From contig NZ_VTQH01000002.1 in assembly GCF_008763945.1 (NCBI RefSeq), forward strand, positions 426,578-490,577: 64,000 nt of DNA, in the 5' to 3' direction. The position numbers and the translations under genes are program-made. Shown one piece after another: positions 1 through 8,893 of the stretch; the first letter of the stretch is position 1, and each line of letters opens with the position of its first letter. Below the pieces are notes generated by a model. The model ran no database searches. It was given only the letters and a program-made list of their open reading frames with translations, and had not been told where the DNA came from. Origin of the DNA: Microbacterium testaceum StLB037. Lineage in GTDB: Bacteria > Actinomycetota > Actinomycetes > Actinomycetales > Microbacteriaceae.

Positions 1-441
1 GCGTGCGAGGTCGTCCGCGGCGTCGGTCCGAGGACGCTCGTGCGGGGCGAGATCGGCATCCATCCGCTCCTTCACGTGCGCGCGCTGCGCCGGGGTGAGA
101 CGGGCGAACGCCTCGCGGTGCATCTGCTCGACCCGATCGGGGTCGGCGGTGCGCAGCAGGTAGTCGTAGCGGGCGATCGCCGCGCGGTCGTCGGCCGACA
201 GGGCCGAGGACGAACCGGATGCCGCGGGCGGGGCGTACCGACCGGTCGCGGCGTGCGTGGTGCTCCAGGGCGGCGCTGCCGGCGGCGCGTCCGCGCGGCG
301 GTCGCCCGTGACGGCGTCGGCGGCGGAGCGCACCATATCGCGCCAGTCCTTGCCGCCGGCAGCCCCCGGCGTCCGCGGCGACGACGCGGCCTTACCGGCG
401 GCCTTGGAGGCGAGATCGAACAGACGGGAGAACGAGACCAT
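1..441 (-). CDS. unrecognised protein behind a Mn-type riboswitch (partial)
   Basis: Only the first 147 codons are in the window; the 3' part lies beyond the left edge. The ATG at 441 follows a GAGAGG ribosome-binding sequence and a short hairpin. The visible protein begins MVSFSRLFDLASKAAGK, has a disordered Ala/Pro-rich middle, then a charged helical part (ARYDYLLRTADPDRVEQ, then LTPAQRAHVKERMDADL). No membrane segment or known domain is visible, so I do not assign a function. Its leader matches the manganese-sensing yybP-ykoY riboswitch class, which usually controls Mn2+ export or homeostasis genes, so a role in metal stress, or a downstream exporter in the same transcript, is a reasonable inference. 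Confidence 0.75.
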   Translation of the reverse strand, partial: MVSFSRLFDLASKAAGKAASSPRTPGAAGGKDWRDMVRSAADAVTGDRRADAPPAAPPWSTTHAATGRYAPPAASGSSSALSADDRAAIARYDYLLRTADPDRVEQMHREAFARLTPAQRAHVKERMDADLAPHERPRTDAADDLAR

Positions 442-460
442 GGGGGAAACCTCTCGACGG

Positions 461-475
461 GCGGCATGCTGCCGC
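461..475 (-). promoter_or_regulatory. hairpin between riboswitch aptamer and ribosome-binding site
   Basis: GCGGCA and TGCCGC form a perfect 6-bp stem with a 3-base loop between the aptamer-like sequence and the GAGAGG ribosome-binding sequence of the gene starting at 441. It could be part of the expression platform. There is no T-tract, so a translational switch is more likely than a terminator. Confidence 0.4.
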
Positions 476-477
476 GA

Positions 478-573
478 CGTCAAGGTCTCCTCCGCCCTTT
501 CGGACCGACGCACCCGGAACCCAACCGTGGGCTCGTGATGACGGATACGCCGCGTCGGGAGTACTCCCCTTGC
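478..573 (-). ncRNA. yybP-ykoY (manganese) riboswitch
   Basis: Read on the minus strand the leader has the class landmarks in order: AAGGGGAGTA at the 5' side (571-562), GTCATCA, a CCCA/TGGG hairpin, CCGGGT, then CGAAAGGGCGG and a closing GACCTTG (487-481) that can pair with the 5' AAGGGG. This matches, from memory, the Lactococcus yybP aptamer elements (GGGGAGUA, GUC.UCA, ACCGG, CGAAAG, GACCUU). A TACGCT -10-like box lies just upstream of it. It ends about 40 bases before the start codon at 441. The class senses Mn2+. I could not run a covariance model. Confidence 0.8.
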
Positions 574-612
574 TGTGTTCAGCGTAAAGAGGCCACCTGT
601 GCGCTTGCTGGA

Positions 613-1281
613 TCAGCTGCCGGTGGAGCGGACCGCGGTGAGACCCGACCGCACCGGGCCCCGCACGAGCACGTGCCCGCGCGCGAGGCTCACTCGCGTC
701 CAGGCCCCGCTGCGGCGCACGGGCGCCTCTTCGGACCCGGCGATGAAGCCCAGGGCGAAAGCTGCGAACGCCGTTCCCAGCGGCAGACCGCCCAGGGCGT
801 CGTCGGGCGGGCCCCACACCTGCGCCCGGACCAGTCGCACCACGTCTTCGCCGGCGTCGGCAGGAAGCGCGTCGGCGACGGCCGCGACCCCGTACTGAGC
901 GCGGGAGGCCAGAACGGCCGCGTCGATGGCATCCGTCTGCTCCCATCCTCCGCGCGGGGGCGAGATGCCGGCCCAGGCGGGAGAGGTCGCGGTCTCGGGC
1001 AGCACGACGGCCGTGGCGTCGTCGGGGGCCGGGAGCAGGGCAGACGCCTCCACCACCAGATCGCACTCGAGTTCGGGGTCGATCGCCGAGACGCGCAGCC
1101 CCAGCACCGTGGGAGTCGCGTCGAGCAGTCCCCGCGGAGCGAGAGGGGCGGCGGTGGCGACGAGCACGCCCGCCTCGGCGCGCAGCCGGACGGTTCCGTC
1201 ACCCAGACGGATCGTTCGGGCGGCGAAGGTGAGCAGGTCGGCTGCCGCCTGCGGGTCGGGGAACAACAGGCGCGCGGACAC
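613..1281 (-). CDS. conserved hypothetical protein
   Basis: A 222-residue protein, soluble by eye, with many Ala, Val, Leu and Asp residues and no motif I recognise. It contains a run of beta-strand-like segments (TIRLGDGTVRLRAEAG) and ends in an Arg-rich stretch. It starts only about 50 bp from the divergent tesB gene, so the two probably share a promoter region. Its stop lies just upstream of the riboswitch-controlled gene on the same strand. Coding character is supported by strong third-position GC bias and the absence of a better overlapping frame. Function unknown. Confidence 0.6.
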   Translation of the reverse strand: MSARLLFPDPQAAADLLTFAARTIRLGDGTVRLRAEAGVLVATAAPLAPRGLLDATPTVLGLRVSAIDPELECDLVVEASALLPAPDDATAVVLPETATSPAWAGISPPRGGWEQTDAIDAAVLASRAQYGVAAVADALPADAGEDVVRLVRAQVWGPPDDALGGLPLGTAFAAFALGFIAGSEEAPVRRSGAWTRVSLARGHVLVRGPVRSGLTAVRSTGS

Positions 1282-1334
1282 CCGCCCTAAACTATCAAGC
1301 GGTGCGGCTCCATCGCGCCGGAACGGGAGACAGA

Positions 1335-2204
1335 GTGACCGAGGCCCACGATCCCGTCGCGTCTCTGCTCGCCGTGCTCGATCTGCGCGACGCGGGCGCG
1401 CGCACGACGGAGGACATCTTCACGGGCGTGTCGCAGCCGATGCCGACCGGTCGCGTCTACGGCGGCCAGGTGCTCGCGCAGACCATCGTCGCGGCCTCGC
1501 GCACGCTCCCCCCGGAGCGTTCCGTGCACTCGATGCACGGATACTTCCTGCGTCCGGGAGACCCGGACGACGGAATCACCTTCTCGGTCGACCGCATCCA
1601 CGACGGCCGCTCGTTCTCGACGCGTCGGACGCAGGCATTCCAGTCCGGGGTGCCGATCTTCTCGATGATCTCGTCGTTCCAGGACGAGGATCCCGGTCTC
1701 GAGCACTTCGAGCCGATGCCCGAGGGCATCCCGCAGCCCGACGACTCCCCCGCCCTCGACATCGAGGCCCTGCACCCGATGAGCCGTCGGATCTTCTCCG
1801 AGAGCCCCGTCGACGTACGGCACGTGACCTCGCCGCTGTACTCGGCCGTCGAGGGAGAGCACGTGCCGCGCCAGGCGGTGTGGATGCGACTTCGACGCCC
1901 GATCGGCGACGACCCGGCGGTGCACCGAGCCGCCCTCGCGTATCTCAGCGATCTCACGATCCAGGAATCGATCATGCGGGCCCACGGCGTGGCGTGGAAC
2001 GCCCCCGGACTCCGGGTCGCGAGCCTCGACCACGCCATGTGGTGGCACCGCCCCGGCCGGGTCGACGACTGGCTGCTGTACGTGCAGGAGTCGCCCAACG
2101 CCCGCGGCGGTCGCGGCCTGTCGACGGGCCGCATCTACACGCGCGACGGCGTTCTCCTCGCGAGCGTCGCGCAGGAGGTCATGGTGCGCGTCCCGCGCGA
2201 GTGA
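1335..2204 (+). CDS. tesB: acyl-CoA thioesterase II (TesB family)
   Basis: Hydrolyses acyl-CoA to free fatty acid and CoA in the cytoplasm. The 289-residue protein is a double hot-dog of family-typical length. N-terminal landmarks are GRVYGGQVLAQ and HSMHGYFLRPGD; the C-terminal half carries SLDHAMWWHRP (Asp232) and SVAQE (Gln280), which line up with the catalytic Asp and Gln of E. coli TesB. The GTG start at 1335 was chosen over an upstream ATG at 1302 because GGGAG lies at good spacing before it and the longer form adds an unrelated Arg-rich leader. It may serve fatty-acid turnover with the fadD-like gene at 16.8 kb; that link is inference. Confidence 0.9.
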   Translation: MTEAHDPVASLLAVLDLRDAGARTTEDIFTGVSQPMPTGRVYGGQVLAQTIVAASRTLPPERSVHSMHGYFLRPGDPDDGITFSVDRIHDGRSFSTRRTQAFQSGVPIFSMISSFQDEDPGLEHFEPMPEGIPQPDDSPALDIEALHPMSRRIFSESPVDVRHVTSPLYSAVEGEHVPRQAVWMRLRRPIGDDPAVHRAALAYLSDLTIQESIMRAHGVAWNAPGLRVASLDHAMWWHRPGRVDDWLLYVQESPNARGGRGLSTGRIYTRDGVLLASVAQEVMVRVPRE

Positions 2205-2313
2205 TCCCGGATGCCGGAAACCCGGCGATCCGCGGGGGTTCGCGCGCTGGTCCGGTCGGTGTGCGAGCGCCCGGGCCCCTCGAGGGGGCGCCGCGGTGGC
2301 ACGCTCATAGGAC

Positions 2314-2848
2314 TCAGCCGCGCGAGGGGCGCCGGCGGTACTCGATCGGGTCGCCGATGTAGGGCGCCCACGCGGAGCGCTCGGCGTCGGTCCAGCGGGT
2401 GGGCCGACCGGTCGAGGTGTCGACGAGCACCGTGACGGCGGTGGCCCGGGCGTAGAGCACGGGTTCGGCCTCGCCGACGGGACTGTAGACCTCGTAGCAG
2501 ATGTCCGCGCTGGAGCCGCCCATCGCGCCGATCCACATGTGCACGTCGAGAGGGCGCTGCGTGTACGGCACGGGCCGGAGGTACTCGATCTCCTGCCGGG
2601 CGATGAGTGTCGCGCGGGCACCGCCGTTCTCGAGCACGTCCATGTCGAAGATGGCCGTGGGAAGCGGCTCGCCCTCGTCGTCGCTGTGCCAGAAGGCGCG
2701 CAACCGTGCCTCTTCGAGCAGCTTCAGCATCGAGGTGTTGTTCACGTGACCGAGCGCGTCGAGGTCGCCCCACCGGAGGTGGATGGGCACGTGCACCCGC
2801 GAGGGCCCGGCGTCGGCCGGACCCTCGTCGGGGATCGTCGAACGATCG

Positions 2849-2856
<8 letters not shown>
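2314..2856 (-). CDS. hot-dog acyl-CoA thioesterase (4HBT family)
   Basis: A 180-residue single hot-dog protein. WGDLDALGHVNNTSM near residue 30 is the 4HBT signature, with the Asp and Asn expected near the active site, followed by a strand pattern ending in VLYARATAVTVLVD. The GTG start overlaps the last bases of ettA, so the two genes are co-transcribed. The family hydrolyses short- or medium-chain acyl-CoA or aryl-CoA thioesters; the substrate cannot be told from sequence. The gene converges on tesB, giving two unrelated thioesterase folds side by side. Confidence 0.8.
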
Positions 2857-4528
<1,672 letters not shown>

Positions 4529-4583
4529 AACCCATCCAGTCTAGGGGCGATGAGACCTCTCGCCGACGGGGGACGGCGCGATG

Positions 4584-5111
4584 TCACCAGTCGATCGTGC
4601 GCGTCTGCCCGATCAGGCACCCGCCCGACGAGAGCCCCGGAAGCACCGACGTGACGGGGTTGCCGATCGAGGGCCCGACCTGCCCGACGAGGCACTCGTC
4701 GCCGCTGCGCACCGAGAACTCGATGCTCTCGGCGGGGTTGCCGATCGTGGACTGATCGGCGGTCACCTGCATCGCCGCCTTGTCGAAGCCCGCCGCCGTC
4801 AGGGCGTCGATGTAGGCGCGACCTTTCGCCTGATCGGGCCCCGACCACACGCCCGACACGACCTGTGCGAAGAACGGCAGGTTCTGCGCCGCCGTCCCAC
4901 CCGCGACGAAGGTGGGCGCCGCGGCGGTCGGGACGGTGGAGGCGGACGCGTCCGCCGAGGGGGTCTGGGCGGCGGACGTCTCGGCCGCCGAGGCCGACGC
5001 ATCCGCCGTGCCGACGGAACCCGGGTCGGGGGTCTGGCCGGTGCACCCGGCCAGGCCGAGCACCGCGACGACGGTCAGGGCGGCGAGGGGACGACCGAAG
5101 AGACGAGACAC
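4584..5111 (-). CDS. lipoprotein, DUF6993-like
   Basis: A predicted secreted lipoprotein of 175 residues: basic start VSRLFGRPLAAL, hydrophobic core, lipobox VLGLAGC with the lipidated Cys at about residue 23, then a Ser/Ala/Thr-rich linker and a compact domain with two Cys residues (DECLVGQVG and GGCLIGQ). I chose GTG at 5111 because an upstream start gives an Arg-rich, non-secretory leader, and because TAGACT (5119-5124) lies exactly 7 bases upstream, which fits a leaderless transcript. The role is unknown; an outer-face cell-envelope protein is the only safe statement. Confidence 0.75.
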   Translation of the reverse strand: MSRLFGRPLAALTVVAVLGLAGCTGQTPDPGSVGTADASASAAETSAAQTPSADASASTVPTAAAPTFVAGGTAAQNLPFFAQVVSGVWSGPDQAKGRAYIDALTAAGFDKAAMQVTADQSTIGNPAESIEFSVRSGDECLVGQVGPSIGNPVTSVLPGLSSGGCLIGQTRTIDW

Positions 5112-5196
5112 GCGTCCGAGTCTACGGACCCGGCCGCCGTGATCCGGGCCGCGGGTGAGTCGGCTCCGCGACCCGACCACGGCCCGGCACCCGGAC

Positions 5197-5724
5197 TCAG
5201 AACGGCCCGTCCTCTCGCGCTCCCGCCGAAGGCGCGCCCTCCACTCCGGCACCCACGCCGATCACGTCGAGGCCGTTCGTGCTCTCGTCGACGCCCGGAG
5301 CCGCCCACGCCTCCTCGGCCGCCGCAGCCACCGCCTCTGCGCCGCCCGCGAGCGCGTCGGCCGACGGCTTGCCCGCTCGCTCGAACGTCGAGGTCCCCCA
5401 GCGCAGGTCGTGTCCGATCGCGTCGACGGTCACATCGGCGCTGACGCCGCGTTTACTCTCGTTCTCCCACTCGCGCAGTCGGAGCCGGCCGGTCAGCACG
5501 ACCCGCTGCCCCTTGCGCAGCGACGTCAGCGCGTGCGCGCCGAGATCGCCGAAGACCGAGGCGTTGTAGTAGTTCGTGTGGCCGTCCACCCACTCCCCCC
5601 GCTCCCGATCGAGTCGACGTTCGCCGACGGCGAGCCGGAAGGCTGCGATCGGACCTCCGTTCCGCGTGGAGCGCTGCTCCAGTTCGCCGACGATGTTGCC
5701 CACCAGGGTGATGTGATCGCTCAT
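5197..5724 (-). CDS. ssb: single-stranded DNA-binding protein
   Basis: OB-fold protein that coats single-stranded DNA. The N-terminal about 110 residues hold the fold (ITLVGNIVGELEQRSTRNG, then FRLAVGERR, NYYNASVFGDLGAHALTS, KGQRVVLTGRLR). A low-complexity Ala/Gly/Val tail of about 50 residues follows and ends EDGPF, close to the acidic DDxPF-type tip that recruits partner proteins. The ATG at 5724 follows GAGAGGAAG. It is not next to rpsF or rpsR, so it may be a second SSB paralogue rather than the replicative one. A perfect 14-bp inverted repeat lies just upstream. Confidence 0.85.
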   Translation of the reverse strand: MSDHITLVGNIVGELEQRSTRNGGPIAAFRLAVGERRLDRERGEWVDGHTNYYNASVFGDLGAHALTSLRKGQRVVLTGRLRLREWENESKRGVSADVTVDAIGHDLRWGTSTFERAGKPSADALAGGAEAVAAAAEEAWAAPGVDESTNGLDVIGVGAGVEGAPSAGAREDGPF

Positions 5725-5752
5725 GTCCTTGCTTCCTCTCGACGGGGTGTGC

Positions 5753-5787
5753 GCTCCGGCATCCGTGTGCCCGACGGATGCCGGAGC
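5753..5787. repeat. perfect 14-bp inverted repeat containing a GGCATCC/GGATGCC pair
   Basis: GCTCCGGCATCCGT (5753-5766) and ACGGATGCCGGAGC (5774-5787) are exact complements around a 7-base loop. It lies between the ssb start and the divergent gene at 5931, where a terminator for either gene is not expected. It has no T-tract. It contains two facing copies of the over-represented heptamer. Confidence 0.7.
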
Positions 5788-5930
5788 CACGCTCAGGATG
5801 GCCGGATCCGCACCCGCACGAACGGCTCCTCTCCCCGTTCCGTGGAGAACTCGCCCACCTCGCCGCCTGGGGAGGGAGGGGCGCGGCAAACGGCCGGGGC
5901 AATGTCGGAGGTTGGTTCTACCGTCATCGC

Positions 5931-6188
5931 ATGAGCACCGCACTGTGGAACGACCTCGCCCCGGCCCCGCGTCCGGCCGGGTGGGGAGCGGCGACGCACG
6001 TCGCCGCGGGCCTGTGGCGCATCGCCGACCCGCGCGGGGTGGTCGTGGGCCACGTCCGCGCCATCGCGGCCGAGGGGGGTTGGCGTTACGCCGCCGAGCG
6101 GTTCCACACCGCCACCGGCAGCTTCCGTCGCCTGGGCGAGTTCTGGTCGTCCACCGACGCGCTCGAGTGTCTGCGCTACCTGCGGTGA
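5931..6188 (+). CDS. small conserved hypothetical protein
   Basis: An 85-residue basic protein with no recognised domain. Its core (GVVVGHVRAIAAEGGWRY, then RRLGEFWSSTDALECLRYL) resembles by eye the small protein encoded at 8472-8681. Both have a Gly-Val-Val strand, a Gly-aromatic-Arg turn and a terminal Leu-Gly ... Ala ... Leu helix. A TACCGT -10 box (5919-5924) lies exactly 6 bases before the ATG, which supports this start and a leaderless transcript. Function unknown. Confidence 0.6.
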   Translation: MSTALWNDLAPAPRPAGWGAATHVAAGLWRIADPRGVVVGHVRAIAAEGGWRYAAERFHTATGSFRRLGEFWSSTDALECLRYLR

Positions 6189-6250
6189 GGCGGCGCGGCC
6201 GCGCCGATCGGGGCCGCCCCGAGCGATCGGGGCCGTCGGCGCCGCACCGC

Positions 6251-7669
6251 TCAGACCACGGTCGCGAAGTCGGTGCGTGTCGGAACGTCGCTCCCGCCTC
6301 GCACGTCGTCCCACGCGGCGCGAAGGATGCCGACGGCTCGCCGCAACGTCGGCGGCGATGCCGTGAACGGCACGCGCAGCCGGCGATCGTGGCCACCCTC
6401 GACCGCGAACCGCGACCCCGCCGAGAGGGCAAGCCCCCGGGCGCGGGCCGACATGACCAGCGGCGTGCTCAGCGGCTCTCCGATCCCCACCCACAGCGAG
6501 ACTCCGCCGGTGACGTCGGGAATCTCCCACTCGGGCAGGAGCCGGCGCAGCTCCTCGACCACGCTGTCACGTCCGGCCCGCAGAAGGGTGCCGCGCTGCG
6601 CGGCGATCTCACCGAGGCGGGGAATCAGACGAGCCGCGATGGCCTGCTCGAGTTCGGGCGTTCCCAGATCGTGCACGGGGCGACCGCTCGCCAGCCGGCG
6701 GACGATGTCGGGAGCGGCCCTCACCCACCCCACCCGCAACCCACCCCACACGGTCTTGCCCAGCGACCCCACCCGGATGACGCGGTCGTCGTCGGGGAAC
6801 CGTGCCGGGCCGGTGGGGCGGTCGATGTCGAGCTGCGCGGTGGTCTCGTCGAGCACCAGCAGGGTGCCCGCAGAGCGCGCGCCGGCGAGGAAGGCCTCCG
6901 TGTCGGCCTCCGACATCGTGCGTCCGGTGGGGTTGTGGAAGTCCGGCATGAGGTAGGCGAGCGACGGGAGCGTCCGGGCGAACGTCTGCTCCGCGCGGTC
7001 GAGGTCCCACCCGTCCCTGGAGTCGACGGGCACGCCCACCAGACGCGCTCCGACCCGCCGGAAGGCGTCGGCCGCGTGCGGGTAAGTGGGTGTCTCGATC
7101 AAGACGCGGTCCGCGCGGTGCAGCAGGACGGACGCGATGAGATGGATCGCGCTCTGCGCTCCAGTCGTCACGAGGATCTGGTCGGCGGTGGTCGCCAGGC
7201 CGCGTTCGCGGTAGTGCTCGGCGATCGCCGTGCGCAGGCCCGGGTCGCCCACGACGTCGTAGCCGATGCGCGCGACGAGTGCGGGGGCGTCCTGGACCAC
7301 CTCGGCCATGACCCCGGGAAGTCCCGGCCACGCCGCGGGACTCGCCTGCTGCAGGTCGATCGTCTCGGCGTCGAGCTCGTGTCGCCCCGGATCGGTGCGA
7401 CGCAGCGGCAGAGTCACGCTTCCGCTGCCGCGCAGACTCTCGATGTGACCGGTGTCGCGCAGGCTCTGATAGGCGGCGGCCACCGTGGTGCGGCTCACCC
7501 CGAGGGCGGCCGCCAGCTCGCGTTCCGCCGGCAGAGCGGTGGCGGGCGCCAGTCGGTTGTCGAGGCAGAGCAGGCGCACACCGTCGGCGAGGGACTCGTA
7601 GGCCGGACCGCTCCCCCGCCACCCGCCCAGCGCCGATGCCAGGGTTCGAGCCGATACGCGAGAGTCCAT
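6251..7669 (-). CDS. MocR/PdxR-type transcription regulator with aminotransferase-like domain
   Basis: A 472-residue regulator fusing an N-terminal GntR-type winged helix (ALPAERELAAALGVSRTTV, about 46-64) to a fold-type I aminotransferase domain that binds pyridoxal phosphate. The PLP lysine is visible in GSLGKTVWGGLR (about Lys305), with the upstream PTYPHAADAFRRVGA and DFHNPTGR landmarks. ATG 7669 was chosen because TACCGT sits exactly 6 bases upstream. It is divergent from a YczE/YitT-like membrane protein, a classic MocR arrangement, so it most likely controls that gene in response to a vitamin B6 compound or amino acid (inference). The intergenic region holds ATTGG-type repeats. Confidence 0.9.
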   Translation of the reverse strand: MDSRVSARTLASALGGWRGSGPAYESLADGVRLLCLDNRLAPATALPAERELAAALGVSRTTVAAAYQSLRDTGHIESLRGSGSVTLPLRRTDPGRHELDAETIDLQQASPAAWPGLPGVMAEVVQDAPALVARIGYDVVGDPGLRTAIAEHYRERGLATTADQILVTTGAQSAIHLIASVLLHRADRVLIETPTYPHAADAFRRVGARLVGVPVDSRDGWDLDRAEQTFARTLPSLAYLMPDFHNPTGRTMSEADTEAFLAGARSAGTLLVLDETTAQLDIDRPTGPARFPDDDRVIRVGSLGKTVWGGLRVGWVRAAPDIVRRLASGRPVHDLGTPELEQAIAARLIPRLGEIAAQRGTLLRAGRDSVVEELRRLLPEWEIPDVTGGVSLWVGIGEPLSTPLVMSARARGLALSAGSRFAVEGGHDRRLRVPFTASPPTLRRAVGILRAAWDDVRGGSDVPTRTDFATVV

Positions 7670-7686
7670 GCGGCCACGGTAGTCGA

Positions 7687-7722
7687 ATTGGCATCCTTGC
7701 ACGTAGCCAATCCCGTGATTGG
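7687..7722. promoter_or_regulatory. candidate MocR operator: ATTGG / CCAAT / ATTGG
   Basis: Two direct copies, ATTGGCATCC (7687) and ATTGGATTCC (7718), are 31 bp apart, about three helical turns, with an inverted CCAAT (7707-7711) between them. CCAATCCCGTGATTGG (7707-7722) is a dyad. The spacing puts the direct copies on the same DNA face, as MocR dimers usually need. The second copy covers the likely -10 region of the yczE-like gene (TTGCAC at 7697, 17-bp gap, TGGATT). Confidence 0.5.
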
Positions 7723-7730
7723 ATTCCCCC

Positions 7731-8339
7731 ATGCCTTCTCGGATCGTGCGCCTCTTCGTCGGACTCGTGCTCTACGGCTTCGGGTGCGCCGTCACCGTCG
7801 CCGCCGGGCTCGGCGTCGACCCGTGGACCGTCTTCGCACAGGGGCTGTCGCGGGTGTCGGGGATCGGCATCGGCTGGATCACGAACATCGTCGGACTGGG
7901 CGTTCTGCTCCTGTGGATCCCCCTCCGGCAGAAGCCCGGTGTGGGAACCGTCGCGAACATCCTCCTCGTCGGAACGAGTCTGCAGCTCTCGCTCGGCGTC
8001 CTCCCCCACCCCGACACGTTCTGGCTCCAGGCCCTCATGCTCGTCGCGGGTGTGGTGCTGGTGGCCGTGGCATCCGGTCTCTACATCGGAGCCCACTTCG
8101 GGCCCGGGCCGCGCGACGGACTGATGACGGGGATGAATGCGCGCTTCGGGTGGCCGATCTGGGCGTGCCGGCTGAGCGTCGAGGGCTCGGTCCTGCTGCT
8201 GGGCTGGCTGCTCGGAGGAACCGTCGGCATCGGTACGGTCGTGTTCGCCCTCGGGATCGGACCCCTCGTGCACCTGGCCCTCCCGCTACTCGCCGCACCG
8301 ACGCACGCCGCTCCCCCGCGCTCGGTGGCGCGAGCGTGA
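7731..8339 (+). CDS. YczE/YitT-like integral membrane protein
   Basis: A 202-residue membrane protein with about five hydrophobic segments: RLFVGLVLYGFGCAVTVAAG, the stretch ending VGLGVLLLWIPL, the two long ones around 70-118, then the RLSVEGSVLLLGWLLGG region and the last near 170-190. GLGVDPWTVFAQGLS and GPGPRDGLMTGM are typical of the YczE/YyaS/YitT group. The family is widely paired with MocR regulators; its substrate is unknown. The ATG at 7731 is chosen by position behind the promoter. The stop codon lies inside the first unit of a 17-bp tandem repeat. Confidence 0.85.
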   Translation: MPSRIVRLFVGLVLYGFGCAVTVAAGLGVDPWTVFAQGLSRVSGIGIGWITNIVGLGVLLLWIPLRQKPGVGTVANILLVGTSLQLSLGVLPHPDTFWLQALMLVAGVVLVAVASGLYIGAHFGPGPRDGLMTGMNARFGWPIWACRLSVEGSVLLLGWLLGGTVGIGTVVFALGIGPLVHLALPLLAAPTHAAPPRSVARA

Positions 8340-8425
8340 AGGTGGCGCGAGCGTGAAAAGGGCGCGAGCGCGAGAAGGGCGCGAGCGTGAAAAGGGCGCG
8401 AGCGTGAAAAGGGCGCGAGGGTGAA
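8324..8425 (+). repeat. 17-bp tandem repeat, six units
   Basis: Six head-to-tail 17-bp units with consensus AAGGGCGCGAGCGTGAA begin at 8324, 8341, 8358, 8375, 8392 and 8409. The first two begin GGTGG; units 4 and 5 are identical. The yczE-like gene stops within unit 1, and a hairpin follows directly after unit 6. Confidence 0.9.
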
Positions 8426-8427
8426 GA

Positions 8428-8455
8428 GGGCGCCGGAGACGAATCCCCGGCGCCC
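8428..8455. terminator. bidirectional terminator hairpin
   Basis: GGGCGCCGG (8428-8436) pairs perfectly with CCGGCGCCC (8447-8455) around a 10-base loop. It lies between the convergent yczE-like gene and the small gene ending at 8472. T-tracts are weak, as is common in high-GC actinobacteria. Confidence 0.55.
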
Positions 8456-8471
8456 GCGGCTCAGGCCGCGC

Positions 8472-8681
8472 TCAGTGCTCCCGGAACTCAGGCCTCTCGC
8501 TGCCGGGCTTGAGGTGGGAGTGCACGGCGTTCTTGGCGATCTCCATCGTGGGGTAGACGCCGAGCGGCTCGTCCTTGCCCGCCATGTGCACGCGGTAGCC
8601 GTCGGCATCCTTCTGGATCTTCCCGACCACACCGTTCGGGCCGTAGGCCACCCAGATGCGTCGTGTCACCGTCTCGGACAT
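8472..8681 (-). CDS. small conserved hypothetical protein
   Basis: A 69-residue protein starting MSETVTRRIWVAYGPNG; the ATG at 8681 follows a good AAAGGAG site. The upstream in-frame extension is rejected because it lacks a ribosome-binding site. The core GVVGKIQKDADGYRVH followed by LGVYPTMEIAKNAVHSHL suggests a small beta-beta-alpha domain and resembles the protein at 5931-6188. No membrane segment, cysteines or known motif. Function unknown. Confidence 0.65.
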   Translation of the reverse strand: MSETVTRRIWVAYGPNGVVGKIQKDADGYRVHMAGKDEPLGVYPTMEIAKNAVHSHLKPGSERPEFREH

Positions 8682-8782
8682 GAGTGCTCCTTTGCTCTCT
8701 TTCGCCGGAATGTACCCCCGCCGCGGCGGACGCGCCAGGGGCTGGTGCGGCGCGCCGGAGTCGGGCGATATCCTGATCACGA

Positions 8783-8855
8783 CCCCCAGTAGCTCAGTGG
8801 ATAGAGCAGCGGCCTTCTAATCCGCCGGTCACACGTTCGAATCGTGTCTGGGGGA
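8783..8855 (+). tRNA. tRNA-Arg (anticodon TCT)
   Basis: A cloverleaf is clear: acceptor CCCCCAG/CTGGGGG, D arm with GCTC...GAGC, anticodon loop CTTCTAA with TCT at 8816-8818, and T arm GTTCGAATC. Position 31-39 of the anticodon stem reads C-T rather than C-G, a single mismatch. CCA is not encoded in full. It reads AGA codons, which are rare in this GC-rich window. Confidence 0.95.
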
Positions 8856-8893
8856 CCGAAGCCGGTGTCGGGACCCCTCACTAGAATGTGGGG

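Noticed and set aside
40..1290. Long plus-strand frame of over 400 codons at the left end
   Set aside because: Arg/Gly-rich translation antisense to two better minus-strand genes; a GC-bias shadow.
5793..5927. 44-codon minus-strand frame starting MTVEPTSDIAPAV and ending before the 5753 hairpin
   Set aside because: No ribosome-binding site or promoter is visible and its start abuts the divergent gene at 5931; kept only as a possibility that would explain the hairpin as a terminator.
8324..8425. CRISPR-like array
   Set aside because: Units are directly adjacent with no spacers; an ordinary tandem repeat with no cas genes nearby.
8888..8890. GTG 8888 as the orn start
   Set aside because: It falls between the -10 box and the predicted transcription start; ATG 8894 fits better.
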